Assembly (NCBI GenBank): GCA_023429825.1
Contig: JAEZDC010000007.1
Coordinates: 1-47,029 of the forward strand
Length of the DNA: 47,029 bases
Reading direction: 5' to 3'
Source: Bacteroidota bacterium
GTDB lineage: Bacteria > Bacteroidota > Bacteroidia > Chitinophagales > Chitinophagaceae
In this document: piece by piece, positions 8,204 to 17,944 of the stretch
Layout: the number at the start of each line of letters is the position of its first letter
Numbering within the stretch: position 1 is the stretch's first letter
Program-made: the position numbers and the translations under genes
Notes under the pieces: generated by a model
Seen by the model: the letters and a program-made list of their open reading frames with translations, nothing else
Database searches by the model: none
Told to the model about the DNA's origin: nothing

Positions 8204-9850
8204 TTACTTGTTGGCTGTTTTAGAGAACGAATATACAATTCCTCCTAAAACATTAAATCCAAGTACCTGGTATTGATTCCACCTTTGATATTGGTTATTG
8301 AAGATGTTATTGAACTGTAAGAACCCGCTGAACTTAGGCGTGATCGCTAATTCAGCACCAGCATTCAGGTCTATTGCAGAGCCCAATCTCTCATTAGTTC
8401 CTGCCTGTGTTTTGTACAAAGCACCATTCCAGAAAAAGAGGTCACTCTTGAATGATAATTCTTTCAATATCTGCCAACGTAACGAACCGGTTAATTCTAG
8501 TGGCAACAAACCATAAGATTTATCATTCACTTTCAAATTAGAATATTGGTTGAATGTTGCTCCTGCAAGAAAAGAGAATTTTTCCTGTATGGTATATCCC
8601 AATTCTCCATGTATCCTGATTGCTTTCATTTCCGGTTCATTCAACACCGTGAAAGTTTTTCCATCAACATTATCATTGATGAATAAAGGCATGTTACTAT
8701 AATTGAGATAGCTCACCCTCGCATTATATGTCAGGTGATTTCCTGCCGACCCTTTAAAGCCCGCAAACTGCTCACGAACGCTGGTGTTGGATAAGAACGT
8801 AGGTTGCGCGATCCACGGATTGAATGCAGCCAATGATTGATATGTATTGTTGAGATAATAACCGGTCCAACCTAACTGCAATACAAATTTTTCATCTCTC
8901 AGTTTCGCATTTGCCCAGAAATTGGGCTGCCATATAAATACACTGTTATCCCATGTTGGATTAAACCCTGCATTAATTACAAGGTTCGGTGTTTTAAACT
9001 GCACTGCAGGATCGAGCCAGAACAAATTATTCTTGATCTTACTATTCGCCTGCGTTTTTAAATTGGTAAGGCTGCCATGTAATCCTACATTGAAAGCAAA
9101 CATCCTGGTAATGTCTTTCGATACAGGCGCATCAAAACTTAAGGTAGTTTCAACCCCGCTATGATTGTCATTAAAGAACTCCAGTCCTATTGCAGGATTG
9201 TAAGATAAAGGTGCATTTACATCTTTATTCCTAAGCGCCACTCTCCCACCAAAAGAGGTAAATCGCTGACGTAGCTGATCTTTTGTAAAGGTCAATGTCG
9301 ATGGCTGATAGCCGTAGAAATATTGGTTGCTGTTATCAACGTGGATCTTTGTCGTGAACTCGTTGTTGTTAGCTGCATTGATCACAGCTAAAGCTGATAT
9401 ATTAGTATTACTGAACTGCTGGAAAGGCAATTTTCCTTTCGATGCTACATGCTTTGCATTTATGTTCAGCACCCCGTTCTTTCCATCTCCCATTGTGAAA
9501 CCTGCCTGTAAGTATGGCGTGGTGTAATTTCCAAACCCTGCTTTAATATAATTGTGATTCACCCATGCAATAGCAGAATCTACGTTCAATGCTAAAGGCT
9601 TCAATGGGGTGGGTTGATATACAAAGAATAAGTTTTGCGAAGGAATAGTGTAGAACAGGTTAGGTCTTGCTGTATCAGCGGAGGGAACCGCTGCAACAAA
9701 ATTGATCTTTGCAGAAGGCCGTAATACGGGTTTGAATTGTGAGGTCACTACCACAGTTGTAGGCTTTGAAGTATCGAGATTACCTCTTCGCTGGGCAAAC
9801 GAAGTAAAGGAGATCAGGGAGATAAATACTATTATGGAAATTCTTTTCAT
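8204..9850 (-). CDS. Outer-membrane beta-barrel protein (TonB-receptor-like, no plug)
   Basis: 548 residues with a signal peptide (cleavage near SFAQ). The sequence is rich in alternating aromatic/polar beta strands and ends in a strand with a penultimate aromatic region (GGIVYSFSKTANK), as in outer-membrane barrels. No TonB plug domain is recognisable. The N-terminal about 80 residues contain VVVTSQFKPVLRPSAKI, a pattern seen in TonB-receptor-like proteins of this phylum. It is the middle gene of a minus-strand operon: a giant TPR protein 112 bases upstream and an HU-like membrane protein abutting downstream. A structural or assembly role at the outer membrane with its TPR partner is plausible inference. 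Confidence 0.72.
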   Translation of the reverse strand: MKRISIIVFISLISFTSFAQRRGNLDTSKPTTVVVTSQFKPVLRPSAKINFVAAVPSADTARPNLFYTIPSQNLFFVYQPTPLKPLALNVDSAIAWVNHNYIKAGFGNYTTPYLQAGFTMGDGKNGVLNINAKHVASKGKLPFQQFSNTNISALAVINAANNNEFTTKIHVDNSNQYFYGYQPSTLTFTKDQLRQRFTSFGGRVALRNKDVNAPLSYNPAIGLEFFNDNHSGVETTLSFDAPVSKDITRMFAFNVGLHGSLTNLKTQANSKIKNNLFWLDPAVQFKTPNLVINAGFNPTWDNSVFIWQPNFWANAKLRDEKFVLQLGWTGYYLNNTYQSLAAFNPWIAQPTFLSNTSVREQFAGFKGSAGNHLTYNARVSYLNYSNMPLFINDNVDGKTFTVLNEPEMKAIRIHGELGYTIQEKFSFLAGATFNQYSNLKVNDKSYGLLPLELTGSLRWQILKELSFKSDLFFWNGALYKTQAGTNERLGSAIDLNAGAELAITPKFSGFLQFNNIFNNQYQRWNQYQVLGFNVLGGIVYSFSKTANK

Positions 9851-9872
9851 AGTTCTTTTCTTTTAAATGATG

Positions 9873-9971
9873 CCGCCTTTTGATTTCGTGGCATCGTCTG
9901 TTGCGTCGCAGGGAACATCACGTCTTTACCGTTTACCGCTTCTTTCCGAACTAGTGCGACAGTTACTGCTC
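9873..9971 (-). repeat. Dispersed intergenic repeat, copy F (degenerate)
   Basis: Read on the minus strand this begins at the stop of the TPR gene and contains CTGTCGCAC, then TGCGACGCAACAG, CGATGCCACGAAA and CAAAAGG, matching copy A at 416-498 in order but with more divergence and an extra central segment. It fills nearly the whole gap between the first two genes of the TPR operon. Confidence 0.55.
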
Positions 9972-12900
9972 TATTTTACTATTCTCGTTCTTTTCAGCCC
10001 TTACCTTATCCAATTTCGCCTGCGCTTCTGCTTTCAGCTCAGCATTATTGGAATTATCAACTACGCTCTTTAATGTAGCTTCTGCATTAAAATAATCTTT
10101 CTGCGCAAAGTATACATCACCTAACAATATATACGCCCTGGTGATCCAGTAATCATATGATCCTGCTTTATTCACCACTTCAAAAGCAGCTTTCTCAGCT
10201 TGCTCAAGGTTGTTTTGAGCAAGCAATATCTCTGCAATGCGATACCGTGCTTCTGCTGCATACTCACTCTTACCCAGAGCAATAACAGCTTTATAGTAAC
10301 TCGAAGCCATATCCAATTGGTTATTCTGTTGGCTGCTTTTCGCAAGGATCATATTAGCCATCATCTTGTCATCAGTAGCTACGCCTTTTTGCTGTAACAA
10401 GTCCTGCGCATTTGGAACAGCTTCAGTCCATTTATTCAATTTATATTGTACTCTTAGCAAGCCTCTCATCGCTTCAAGCTTGTTATCAGTTGTAGTAGCT
10501 GCGGTTCGTAATTGGGTGAAGAACTGCTCTGCTTTTACATAATCCTTTAATTCAAAATAGCTGATCCTTGCAGCTTGCAAAATGCTCTGCTCTGCATATT
10601 TATTGGGAGCTTTTGCTGCAACATTGCTGTAATAGGTAAAAGCATTCGCATAATCCTTCTTTGTATTATAGATATCTGCAGCAAAGAAGTTCGCATCAAT
10701 TGCATATTTACCATCAGGGAATTTCCTGAGATAATCTTCCAGGCTTCTCAATGCATTTTCTGTATTCTTATTCTGTAACTGTATCTGTGCAGATGCATAA
10801 GTAAGCGAATCTTCTTCTGAGTAAGTAATATTCTTTCCATTGGTCTTCATGAACGTAACGAACTCCCCAGGCTGACCATTCTCAACAAAAATGCTTCTTA
10901 CGTATTCAATAGCCTGGTCGCTTTCCTCTGAGTTTGGATAACCAGACACCAATCTTTTAAAAGCTTCCAAAGCTTGTGGGTTATTATTAAGATTAAAATG
11001 AGCAACACCAAGCTTTAAATAACCTTGCGGAAATAACGATTCTGCATTCTTATTACGTAATAACCTGTTTAACGGATCAATCGATTCTCTGAAATTCTCT
11101 TCGGCTAAATAAGTGTTAGCGATTTCCAATTGTGCATCAGGTATCAATCGGGAAGTAGGGTAACGTTGCTCTAAGCTTTCCAGCAACTGCACTTTCTCTT
11201 TACTCCTGTTAGCTGCACCACTGATTATCGCTTTTTGAAACAAGGCGTAGTCAGAATTAGGTAATCCAAATCGCATTACATTTTCATACATACTTAAAGC
11301 CTGGCTGAAGCGCTTCTCCATAAAATTCACATCGGCAGATCGCAAATATGCATCCTGTTCTACAGCAGGCGATGAAGCAGAAACGGTTTTGGTGATCTGC
11401 TCAAACTGTGTTAACGCTAACCGATACTCGGCGTTCTTCATATATGCATAACCCAATGTATAACGGGCATTGACTAAGTTCACCTCTTCATTGCTGAGTG
11501 GGTTTGAAATATACTTGTTTAAATAAGCAATGGCTTCATCATTCCTGCTTGTCCTGTAAGCGATCTCTCCCTTCCAGAAATTTGCAAAAGGGATCAATGA
11601 AGTGTTATACGGTGAAGATAATAATCGATCTAACAGTTCTTCCGCCTGCCGGAGTTGCTGGTCATTGATCAACTCAACAGCTCTTCCATAAAGCACCCTC
11701 GGATATACCCGCTTTACATTCTCACTTTGTGTGCTAAGGCTTTGAAACAGGTTCAAAGCATCCTGGTAGTTATTACCATTCGCCAATGATGCCACGAGTA
11801 ATTCTCTTGCTTCCTGCTGAAAAGTTGAGTTAGGGTAGTCCCTGGTGAAAGATTGAAATTCATTCAAAGCAATATCATTGTACCCAAGTTCATAACTCAG
11901 CTTGGCATAATGAAAACGTGAAACTTCTCTTTGAAACTGGTTACTGTTATTTTGGGCGCCGAACAAAAATGCACTTCGGGCATTCGCTTTTTGTCCTGTC
12001 TTTAAATAAGCATCTGCTAAGAGATACATACTGTTTTGCGCCAAAGAGTCTTCTTTACCTCCTAACTCTTTCAGACTGGTGATCGCTTTCTGATATTGTC
12101 CAGCTGAATAATACGAATAAGCCAATTCATAGAGATCTTCTCTCCGCACCTTAGCGCTTTTGCTTACATACTCTTCTAAATAAGGAAGTGCTTTCGCAAA
12201 TTCCTTCTTTTCAAAATAAGCATGTCCAATCAACTGCTTCATTTCAATTTCGTAATACTGTCCTCCTTTTTTCAAGGCATCTTCTGCATATTGAATGGCC
12301 TTATCTTTCTCACCATTGAAATAATATATTTCGGCGATATAATAAGGAACGATCTTTTGGTACGTAGGCTGATTTTCTACTACTCTGAAACTTTCCAATG
12401 CCTGGCGATAGTTCTTATCGTAGAAAGAAATGAAACCATAATAGTAGTTCGCATCTATATAATTAGGATCAGAAGGTATCTGGCGTATAGCATCAAACAA
12501 TGGTTTTGCTTCATTAAAACGTTGTGCACCGAAGTATGTATACGCCTGGTGAAATTTCATATCGGCGATCTGCCTGTTACTAAGATTACTTACATCTGCC
12601 CGGTTGTAGTATTCCTGTGCTTCTGAAAAATTCTGCTTTCGGAAATAATATTCTGCGAGGTGAAAGCTCATAACCTGTGCTTTTGGCCTGTTATGCTCAA
12701 GGTCAATGAACGCCCTTGCAGGTTCTACAGCAGTAGCATCGTTCAACTGCAAGCCACTTACAATACTGTAGTATTTAGCTTCAACCTGGATCGAGATCGG
12801 CACATTACTGTACGTATTATTATTCAGCCAAAGCGTTCTGAACAAAGGATAGGCTAAACTGAATTGTTCTTTCTGGTAAAGTTCTTTAGCGAGTTTGAAA

Positions 12901-13004
12901 TCTTCATCCGGATCTGTGTATGCCTTTGTTGCCTGTGATTGTACATTATTGAACATAACAATCATCGCGAGCAACAAGCTGAAAAGTTTACAGCGTTTGA
13001 TCAT
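9963..13004 (-). CDS. Large periplasmic tetratricopeptide-repeat protein
   Basis: 1013 residues with a signal peptide (cleavage near VQSQ, residue 24). The rest is a nearly continuous solenoid of TPR units, for example repeats of the type A-x-x-Y-F-x-x-G-x-x-x-F and final units such as RAYILLGDVYFAQKDYFNAEATL. The tail is charged and coiled-coil-like (KAEAQAKLDKVRAEKNENSKIEQ). No enzymatic domain is visible. It heads a three-gene minus-strand unit with an outer-membrane barrel and an HU-like membrane protein. The family is widespread in Bacteroidota as tetratricopeptide proteins of unknown role. A scaffold for envelope assembly is inferred from location and partner. Confidence 0.85.
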   Translation of the reverse strand: MIKRCKLFSLLLAMIVMFNNVQSQATKAYTDPDEDFKLAKELYQKEQFSLAYPLFRTLWLNNNTYSNVPISIQVEAKYYSIVSGLQLNDATAVEPARAFIDLEHNRPKAQVMSFHLAEYYFRKQNFSEAQEYYNRADVSNLSNRQIADMKFHQAYTYFGAQRFNEAKPLFDAIRQIPSDPNYIDANYYYGFISFYDKNYRQALESFRVVENQPTYQKIVPYYIAEIYYFNGEKDKAIQYAEDALKKGGQYYEIEMKQLIGHAYFEKKEFAKALPYLEEYVSKSAKVRREDLYELAYSYYSAGQYQKAITSLKELGGKEDSLAQNSMYLLADAYLKTGQKANARSAFLFGAQNNSNQFQREVSRFHYAKLSYELGYNDIALNEFQSFTRDYPNSTFQQEARELLVASLANGNNYQDALNLFQSLSTQSENVKRVYPRVLYGRAVELINDQQLRQAEELLDRLLSSPYNTSLIPFANFWKGEIAYRTSRNDEAIAYLNKYISNPLSNEEVNLVNARYTLGYAYMKNAEYRLALTQFEQITKTVSASSPAVEQDAYLRSADVNFMEKRFSQALSMYENVMRFGLPNSDYALFQKAIISGAANRSKEKVQLLESLEQRYPTSRLIPDAQLEIANTYLAEENFRESIDPLNRLLRNKNAESLFPQGYLKLGVAHFNLNNNPQALEAFKRLVSGYPNSEESDQAIEYVRSIFVENGQPGEFVTFMKTNGKNITYSEEDSLTYASAQIQLQNKNTENALRSLEDYLRKFPDGKYAIDANFFAADIYNTKKDYANAFTYYSNVAAKAPNKYAEQSILQAARISYFELKDYVKAEQFFTQLRTAATTTDNKLEAMRGLLRVQYKLNKWTEAVPNAQDLLQQKGVATDDKMMANMILAKSSQQNNQLDMASSYYKAVIALGKSEYAAEARYRIAEILLAQNNLEQAEKAAFEVVNKAGSYDYWITRAYILLGDVYFAQKDYFNAEATLKSVVDNSNNAELKAEAQAKLDKVRAEKNENSKIEQ

Positions 13005-13181
13005 ATTGTGGGAACGTGTATTTGAAGCAAATGTTTTTTATTCTTTCTTAATGAAACGCAAAAGGTTACACTAAGTTACTATCGGCGGAAGGCAAAGCAA
13101 GAACCATTCCACCATTGTGGATAATCTTTGGATGTGATGGTTTTTAACAACAGGCATGAGGTACAGGAATATAAGTACAAA

Positions 13182-13655
13182 TCAGCAGGAAAGAAGTTCC
13201 GCATCCAGCTTTTTAGCAAGGCCTTTAGCACCCCATTTCATCACCACGTTATGATTGTATTTAAAAAGAGGTTTCAATATAAAGCTGAACAAATTCATCC
13301 ACTTTTTATTTGTGTACACGTTCCAGTCATATTGCAGGTATGTAATGCCATCTTTATGATAAAAATGCCAGGTGCCGTCGCCCTCTAACTCACCGAAAGC
13401 AACCCCATGAAGTAACTTATAATCTTCTCTCTCCGTCAGTTTTGATTTGAACCTGAGTTTGTAAGGCAATACACTCTTCCATGTATATTCCCTCACGCCA
13501 TTGATGCCTCTCCCATCACCTTCTTGTAGTTCATCGGCTTTAATAACACCCTTCCACCACTGCGGCCATTCAAGTGAATTATATATGGCATCCCAAACTT
13601 CCTCTACCGGAGCTTTGATCTGCCACTTGGTGATGAAAGAATATCTACCTGCCAT
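13182..13655 (-). CDS. SRPBCC-superfamily ligand-binding protein
   Basis: 157 residues forming one START/SRPBCC helix-grip fold. The N-terminal strand and helix read FITKWQIKAPVEEVWDAIYNSLEWPQWWKG, the hallmark of polyketide-cyclase/dehydrase-like members, followed by strands through QYDWNVYTN and a long C-terminal helix. No signal peptide; cytoplasmic. It is a single gene between a TonB-receptor terminator and the TPR operon. Ligand and role cannot be told from sequence. The 178 bases between this gene and the TPR gene hold only the TPR upstream region and nothing else recognisable. Confidence 0.8.
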   Translation of the reverse strand: MAGRYSFITKWQIKAPVEEVWDAIYNSLEWPQWWKGVIKADELQEGDGRGINGVREYTWKSVLPYKLRFKSKLTEREDYKLLHGVAFGELEGDGTWHFYHKDGITYLQYDWNVYTNKKWMNLFSFILKPLFKYNHNVVMKWGAKGLAKKLDAELLSC

Positions 13656-13712
13656 AACTATTGTTTACCTAAAATAATCAAGCTTTTTGTAAATGATATC
13701 CTGACTTATGCA

Positions 13713-13745
13713 CAAAAAAATAGCTCATAGAAAACTATGAGCTAT
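13713..13745 (-). terminator. Intrinsic terminator of the TonB-dependent receptor gene
   Basis: Perfect 11-bp stem (ATAGCTCATAG/CTATGAGCTAT) with a 4-base loop, followed on the minus strand by seven T residues. It lies 18 bases past the receptor stop codon. Confidence 0.9.
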
Positions 13746-13763
13746 TATCCTTAATGTTATAAG

Positions 13764-16520
13764 TTATTGTACAGGTGCAGCTTTTGCTTTGTTCCTGAGA
13801 TTAGTAAGATCAATTCCGATATTAGTGAACCAGTATCCACCATTGAATCCAAATTGTGTTGAATTCCTGCTGTAGATAAAACGTCCGTCACCAGTGTTGG
13901 CAAAATTTTTCATCCTGTCAGGATATACATCCCCGATATTGTTCGCACCGATAGTGATGTTCAGGAAGTGCGTTGCATGCAAAGTGATACTAGCATCAGT
14001 TACTACTTTAGGACTAAAGTATTCATCTCTTGATCTGTCAGAACCATTGAAGATGGTTGCTACTTTGCCAAAACGCGTAGCTCTGAAGTTCACAGTCACT
14101 TTACTCACTCTGTAGTTCACATTCAATGAACCTTTTAATCTTGGCTGGCCTCTTTCAATCCTGCCTCTTTCTTCCATGTTGAATAATACGCCGTTTGCCA
14201 ATGTAGGATCCGCAGCAAGAACAGGTGAGGTCTTGATATCACCTACTACTTCTGTCTTATTCACGTTAGCAGCGATCGTTACATCCAAGGAACCTACACC
14301 TAGTTTAAGATTTTTATTTGCAACCACATCTATACCTCTTGTACGTGTGTTGATCGCATTAGTAAAGAAAATGGCAGAATTGATATCTGGATATGCAGAC
14401 AGGATAGAATTCACGAGGCTATTACTCTTAGTGAAGCTTCCTGTTAAAACGATCCTGTCATCGATGTTGATCTGGTATGCATCCACGGTTAAGTTGATAC
14501 CCTTGATCTTAGAGGTGATACCAACGCTGTAATTCATAGACTTTTCAGCATCCAGGCTTGGAATACCAAATGCTCCCGCGATCTGGCTGTTATTTCTAAA
14601 TGTACCCTGTTGTAAAGGCACTAAACCAGACGAAGTATTTACGAACACAGTACTTACGGCACTGAAATAACGCTGGTGCATAGATGGTGCTCTGAAACCA
14701 TTACTCACCGTACCCCTGATAGTAAGTGCATCTATGATCTTATAACGCATAGATAATTTACCTGCGATGTTTCCTCCGAAGTCACTGTAATCTTCATAAC
14801 GGGCTGCAGCATTGATAAGGAAATTATCATTGATATCAGTTTCCAGGTCAACATAAGTACCGTTTATATAACGTGTTTCGTTAACCGCATTTACTGGCTG
14901 AAAACCCGGGAATACCTGTGCACCGCCTACTCTGCCACTTTGTGGATCGTAGTTCTTGTAACTGGCTTCCTCTCCTGCTTCGATCTCGTAATTCTCAATT
15001 CTTGTTTCGTTACCAAATGCAAGGTTGAATGTTTTTACTCCTATACTCTTACCAAAATCTTTCGAAATATTGAAGCTTCCTGTAGCCTGGCCAAATCTCA
15101 GGATACCTGCATCAAATTCAGTTTGTGCATTGGCACCCATCGCATATTGTGATGCATTGTTTGAATTCGCTACATCGAAGTGGAAGTTATTACGTCCATA
15201 CACACCATTGAATGACCATCTCCAGTTACTCTTTGTTGTTCCCTCTACACTACCACCGATGCTGTTATCGCGAATGGTAGACAATATCTGCGGAAGGAAT
15301 CCATCAGGATATCTTGCAGCGATCACCTGTGATGTCTGGTAAGGATACCTGTAAAATCCTCCGGCGCTTCCTTCTCTGTAATTAAGCCCACCGAACAAAT
15401 TAAGATTTACTCTTTCACTTAATGGCAACCCGGCATTGAACATGAAGCCATAATTTTCAACGGCTGAATTACCAATGGTCATATTATTCTTTCTGCTGAA
15501 ACCTCTCTGTTTGATGATGGCCTCATCCTGCGCCTTTACGTTTGCTAACGCATCACCACTTAATCCTGCATAGTTATAGTAAACACCACCTGTGTAATCA
15601 CCACTTCTGTTGGTTGCTTCCCTGTCGCGGATATCTGCAAACACATCTAAGAAACCACCTTTTTTGCCCAGTCTCATTCCATGATTTAATCCAAGTCCCC
15701 ATGCATTTCCATCACCTGCATAATAACCGCCACGGTGAATATTCAAATTCGTTCTTCTTACATCTTTTTTCAACACTACGTTGATCACACCTGCAATCGC
15801 ATCAGATCCATACTGAGAAGCTGCACCATCTCTCAACACTTCTATTCTTTCGATCGCTGAAGCAGGAATCGAGTTCAGATCAGTTCCTACAGAACCACGA
15901 CCAATCGTACCGTTCACATTCAATAAAGCGGTATTGTGTCTTCTTTGTCCATTCACCAATACCAATACCTGGTCAGGACCTAAACCTCTCAAAGTAGCAG
16001 GATCTATATGATCCGTACCATCGGCTATGGTTTGGCGTGATGAATTGAATGAAGGTGCTACAAAATTCACCATTTGCGTAGGCTCTATCTGACCGGTCAT
16101 CTGTAACTCCCGTGCGGAGAACACGTCTCTTGGCGCCGCTGTTTGGGTACTCGTACGGATTGCCGTAGAACGTGTACCTACAACAGTCACCTGCTGAATA
16201 TCTGTATTTCTTTTTAGTTCAACACTCAGCGGGTAAACCTGTCCTGCGGTAAGTGTTACATTAAATGTTTGTGATTGATAGCCCACGAAGCTCACTGTTA
16301 TCTTATATGATCCTGCAGGGAGTTTCAACTCAAAGTTTCCTGCAGCGTTGGCATAGGTACCCCCTTTGCCTTCAGCTACAACGGATGCTCCTTGTAAAGG
16401 TTCCGCTGCGTCTTTAATGGATCCTTTGATGGTGGCGTTTTGAGCGATCGCTGCATTTACCAGCAGCATAGCAAAGAACATCAACCCGAATGAACGGAGA
16501 GTTGCAAAGCATTTTCTCAT
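13764..16520 (-). CDS. TonB-dependent receptor with carboxypeptidase-regulatory-like N-terminal domain
   Basis: 918 residues. A signal peptide (cleavage near AIAQ) is followed by a carboxypeptidase-D-regulatory-like Ig domain at about 28-110 (GSIKDAAEPLQGASV...GYQSQTFNV), a plug at about 115-250 (LRGLGPDQVLVLVNGQRR, ERIEVLRDGAASQYGSDAIAGVINVVLKK) and a C-terminal 22-strand-type barrel. The plug and barrel signatures are those of energy-dependent outer-membrane importers. No SusD-like lipoprotein gene is adjacent, so this is a lone receptor rather than a SusCD pair. The substrate is unknown. The gene is monocistronic, bounded by a strong terminator. Confidence 0.92.
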   Translation of the reverse strand: MRKCFATLRSFGLMFFAMLLVNAAIAQNATIKGSIKDAAEPLQGASVVAEGKGGTYANAAGNFELKLPAGSYKITVSFVGYQSQTFNVTLTAGQVYPLSVELKRNTDIQQVTVVGTRSTAIRTSTQTAAPRDVFSARELQMTGQIEPTQMVNFVAPSFNSSRQTIADGTDHIDPATLRGLGPDQVLVLVNGQRRHNTALLNVNGTIGRGSVGTDLNSIPASAIERIEVLRDGAASQYGSDAIAGVINVVLKKDVRRTNLNIHRGGYYAGDGNAWGLGLNHGMRLGKKGGFLDVFADIRDREATNRSGDYTGGVYYNYAGLSGDALANVKAQDEAIIKQRGFSRKNNMTIGNSAVENYGFMFNAGLPLSERVNLNLFGGLNYREGSAGGFYRYPYQTSQVIAARYPDGFLPQILSTIRDNSIGGSVEGTTKSNWRWSFNGVYGRNNFHFDVANSNNASQYAMGANAQTEFDAGILRFGQATGSFNISKDFGKSIGVKTFNLAFGNETRIENYEIEAGEEASYKNYDPQSGRVGGAQVFPGFQPVNAVNETRYINGTYVDLETDINDNFLINAAARYEDYSDFGGNIAGKLSMRYKIIDALTIRGTVSNGFRAPSMHQRYFSAVSTVFVNTSSGLVPLQQGTFRNNSQIAGAFGIPSLDAEKSMNYSVGITSKIKGINLTVDAYQINIDDRIVLTGSFTKSNSLVNSILSAYPDINSAIFFTNAINTRTRGIDVVANKNLKLGVGSLDVTIAANVNKTEVVGDIKTSPVLAADPTLANGVLFNMEERGRIERGQPRLKGSLNVNYRVSKVTVNFRATRFGKVATIFNGSDRSRDEYFSPKVVTDASITLHATHFLNITIGANNIGDVYPDRMKNFANTGDGRFIYSRNSTQFGFNGGYWFTNIGIDLTNLRNKAKAAPVQ

Positions 16521-16983
16521 TGGTAGTTAGTTTTGTTTTAGATGGGGGATTTGCAGGTGCAAACCACTAGTGTCTCTTACAATATTACTGAAGCATACGC
16601 ATAAAGTGAAACAATTTGTGTAAATCTCTCTCTGCATGAGATAGTCTTTAGTTCTCTTATTAAGTGTCATTTATATAATAGTGCGTAAAATGTTGCGAGA
16701 ACATAGTGCGAGGTAATAATATAAAATAATACGGGTGGTGGTTTACCAGAGCAAACCATATTTCGAACTTGATTGGAAATAGAAAGGGCGTCTGCGCTTC
16801 GTTAAAATTCACCTCTCAACACCTACTTTTTTACTTTTTTGGAAAAAACTTTTTCAGTTATTAAAACTAGTACTATCTTTTCGGCTCCTTTATTAAGGGT
16901 TTAGGGTTGAAAAAGGGGCCTGTTCTCAGGCCCTTTACTATTATATCTCTTTCTGCATCAACAATTAACTCGCACATCTATCT
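16521..16983. other. Divergent intergenic region with one hairpin
   Basis: Separates the receptor gene (minus) from an AHSA1-like gene (plus). No open frame of interest was seen. TATCTTTT at 16874-16881 is one base off the TAnnTTTG -7 consensus and could serve the plus gene. A hairpin at 16912-16936 (AAGGGGCCTG/CAGGCCCTTT with one G-U pair) would lie in that leader. It has a T-rich tail only on the minus strand, so it may block antisense transcription. The rest shows nothing I can name. Confidence 0.4.
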
Positions 16984-17457
16984 ATGGATACTTCATCATT
17001 CAACATTCACCCAGACCGCGAAATTGTGACTACTCGCACAATACCTGTTACCAGAGAAGTTGTATTTAAAGCATGGATCGATCCTGACATATTGAAACTG
17101 TGGTGGGGACCAGCTGGATTCACCAATACTTTTTACGAGTTCAATCCGGTACCGGGTGGAAAATGGAAATTTACTATGCATGGGCCGGAGAAAGGCAACT
17201 ATCCGAATGAAGTCATTTTCCTGAAAATTGAAGCACCTTCATTGATCGCATGGGATAGAATTTCACAGCCACATTTTCGTGTTGAAACCACTTTTGAAGA
17301 GATGCCAGGCAATAAAACGAAACTGATCTTTAGAATGCAATTTAACAGCAAAGAAGAATGCGATAAATTGAAAAAATTTGTAGTTGATAAAAACGAAGAG
17401 AATTTCGATAAGCTGGAAACGGAATTGAAAAAAAATCAGGATGATCAAGTACGATAA
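16984..17457 (+). CDS. AHSA1-like SRPBCC-domain protein
   Basis: 157 residues of the Aha1-C-terminal-like branch of the SRPBCC fold. Characteristic patterns are REVVFKAWIDPDILKLWWGP at the N-terminus, FEFNPVPGGKWKF-like strand turns (here FYEFNPVPGGKWKFTMHG), and PSLIAWDRIS. The long C-terminal helix is lysine/glutamate rich. It is cytoplasmic, single-domain and probably monocistronic; its strong terminator is shared with the convergent DUF4242 gene. Members bind small hydrophobic ligands or are of unknown role; nothing here identifies the ligand. Confidence 0.85.
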   Translation: MDTSSFNIHPDREIVTTRTIPVTREVVFKAWIDPDILKLWWGPAGFTNTFYEFNPVPGGKWKFTMHGPEKGNYPNEVIFLKIEAPSLIAWDRISQPHFRVETTFEEMPGNKTKLIFRMQFNSKEECDKLKKFVVDKNEENFDKLETELKKNQDDQVR

Positions 17458-17458
17458 A

Positions 17459-17493
17459 TAAAAAAGACCTGCATTAAAAGCAGGTCTTTTTTT
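17459..17493. terminator. Bidirectional terminator between convergent genes
   Basis: AAAAGACCTGC / GCAGGTCTTTT stem around a short A/T loop, with an A tract on the left and a T tract on the right. It serves the AHSA1-like gene on plus and the DUF4242 gene on minus. Confidence 0.9.
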
Positions 17494-17500
17494 ATAAACC

Positions 17501-17881
17501 TTATTCAGCAGTTTTCGGACTGATGATATTTGCCACCTCGCTGATCTTATTCGCAGGAAACCCACCCTTCTTTGCATGTTCACGTACCAGTTCTTCATTT
17601 TCCGCACGGTAGATGCAGTAGATCTTGTTGCCTGTAACATAACTGTGTACCCATTCAATCCTGGGTCCTAATTCTTTCAACACACTGCAGGACTTTTGCG
17701 AAACACCTTTTAATTCCTGCTGTGTTGACTGGCCTACATTCTGGATCTCTCTTTCGATTACATACGTTTTCATTGTTGTTTTGTTTTCGTTTTTAACCTG
17801 TTTAGTGTCTTGTGCAATGACTGCATAACTCATAAGCATCATGGCAACAAAACATACCATACATGTAAGATTTCTTTTCAT
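17501..17881 (-). CDS. Exported DUF4242 protein
   Basis: 126 residues from the ATG at 17881; the frame is open farther upstream, but only this start gives a clean signal peptide (MKRNLTCMVCFVAMMLMSYA, cleavage near VIAQ). The rest is one DUF4242 domain (ferredoxin-like alpha/beta; motifs TYVIEREI, SYVTGNKIYCIYRAENEELVREHAKKGGFP, KISEVANII). A characterised actinobacterial relative binds nickel, but here the metal is unknown. A second in-frame ATG 36 codons on would give a cytoplasmic domain without the leader. The gene lies 130 bases downstream of a regulator that carries the same domain, separated by repeated motifs that may be its operator. Confidence 0.8.
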   Translation of the reverse strand: MKRNLTCMVCFVAMMLMSYAVIAQDTKQVKNENKTTMKTYVIEREIQNVGQSTQQELKGVSQKSCSVLKELGPRIEWVHSYVTGNKIYCIYRAENEELVREHAKKGGFPANKISEVANIISPKTAE

Positions 17882-17944
17882 ACAAAAGGTTTTAAGTGAA
17901 TGATGACACAAAGCTAGACACCGCGATTGCGGAGATATGTAACG

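Noticed and set aside
12222..12626. 134-residue plus-strand ORF inside the TPR gene
   Set aside because: It lies antisense within the TPR coding frame, is rich in Ile/Phe/Cys as expected of a shadow frame, and has no domain pattern.
13764..16520. SusC of a SusCD nutrient-uptake pair
   Set aside because: No SusD-like gene is adjacent on either side; the receptor is terminated directly and stands alone.
16912..16936. Plus-strand terminator or riboswitch before the AHSA1-like gene
   Set aside because: The hairpin has no T tract on the plus strand and no known riboswitch core; kept only as a note in the intergenic entry.
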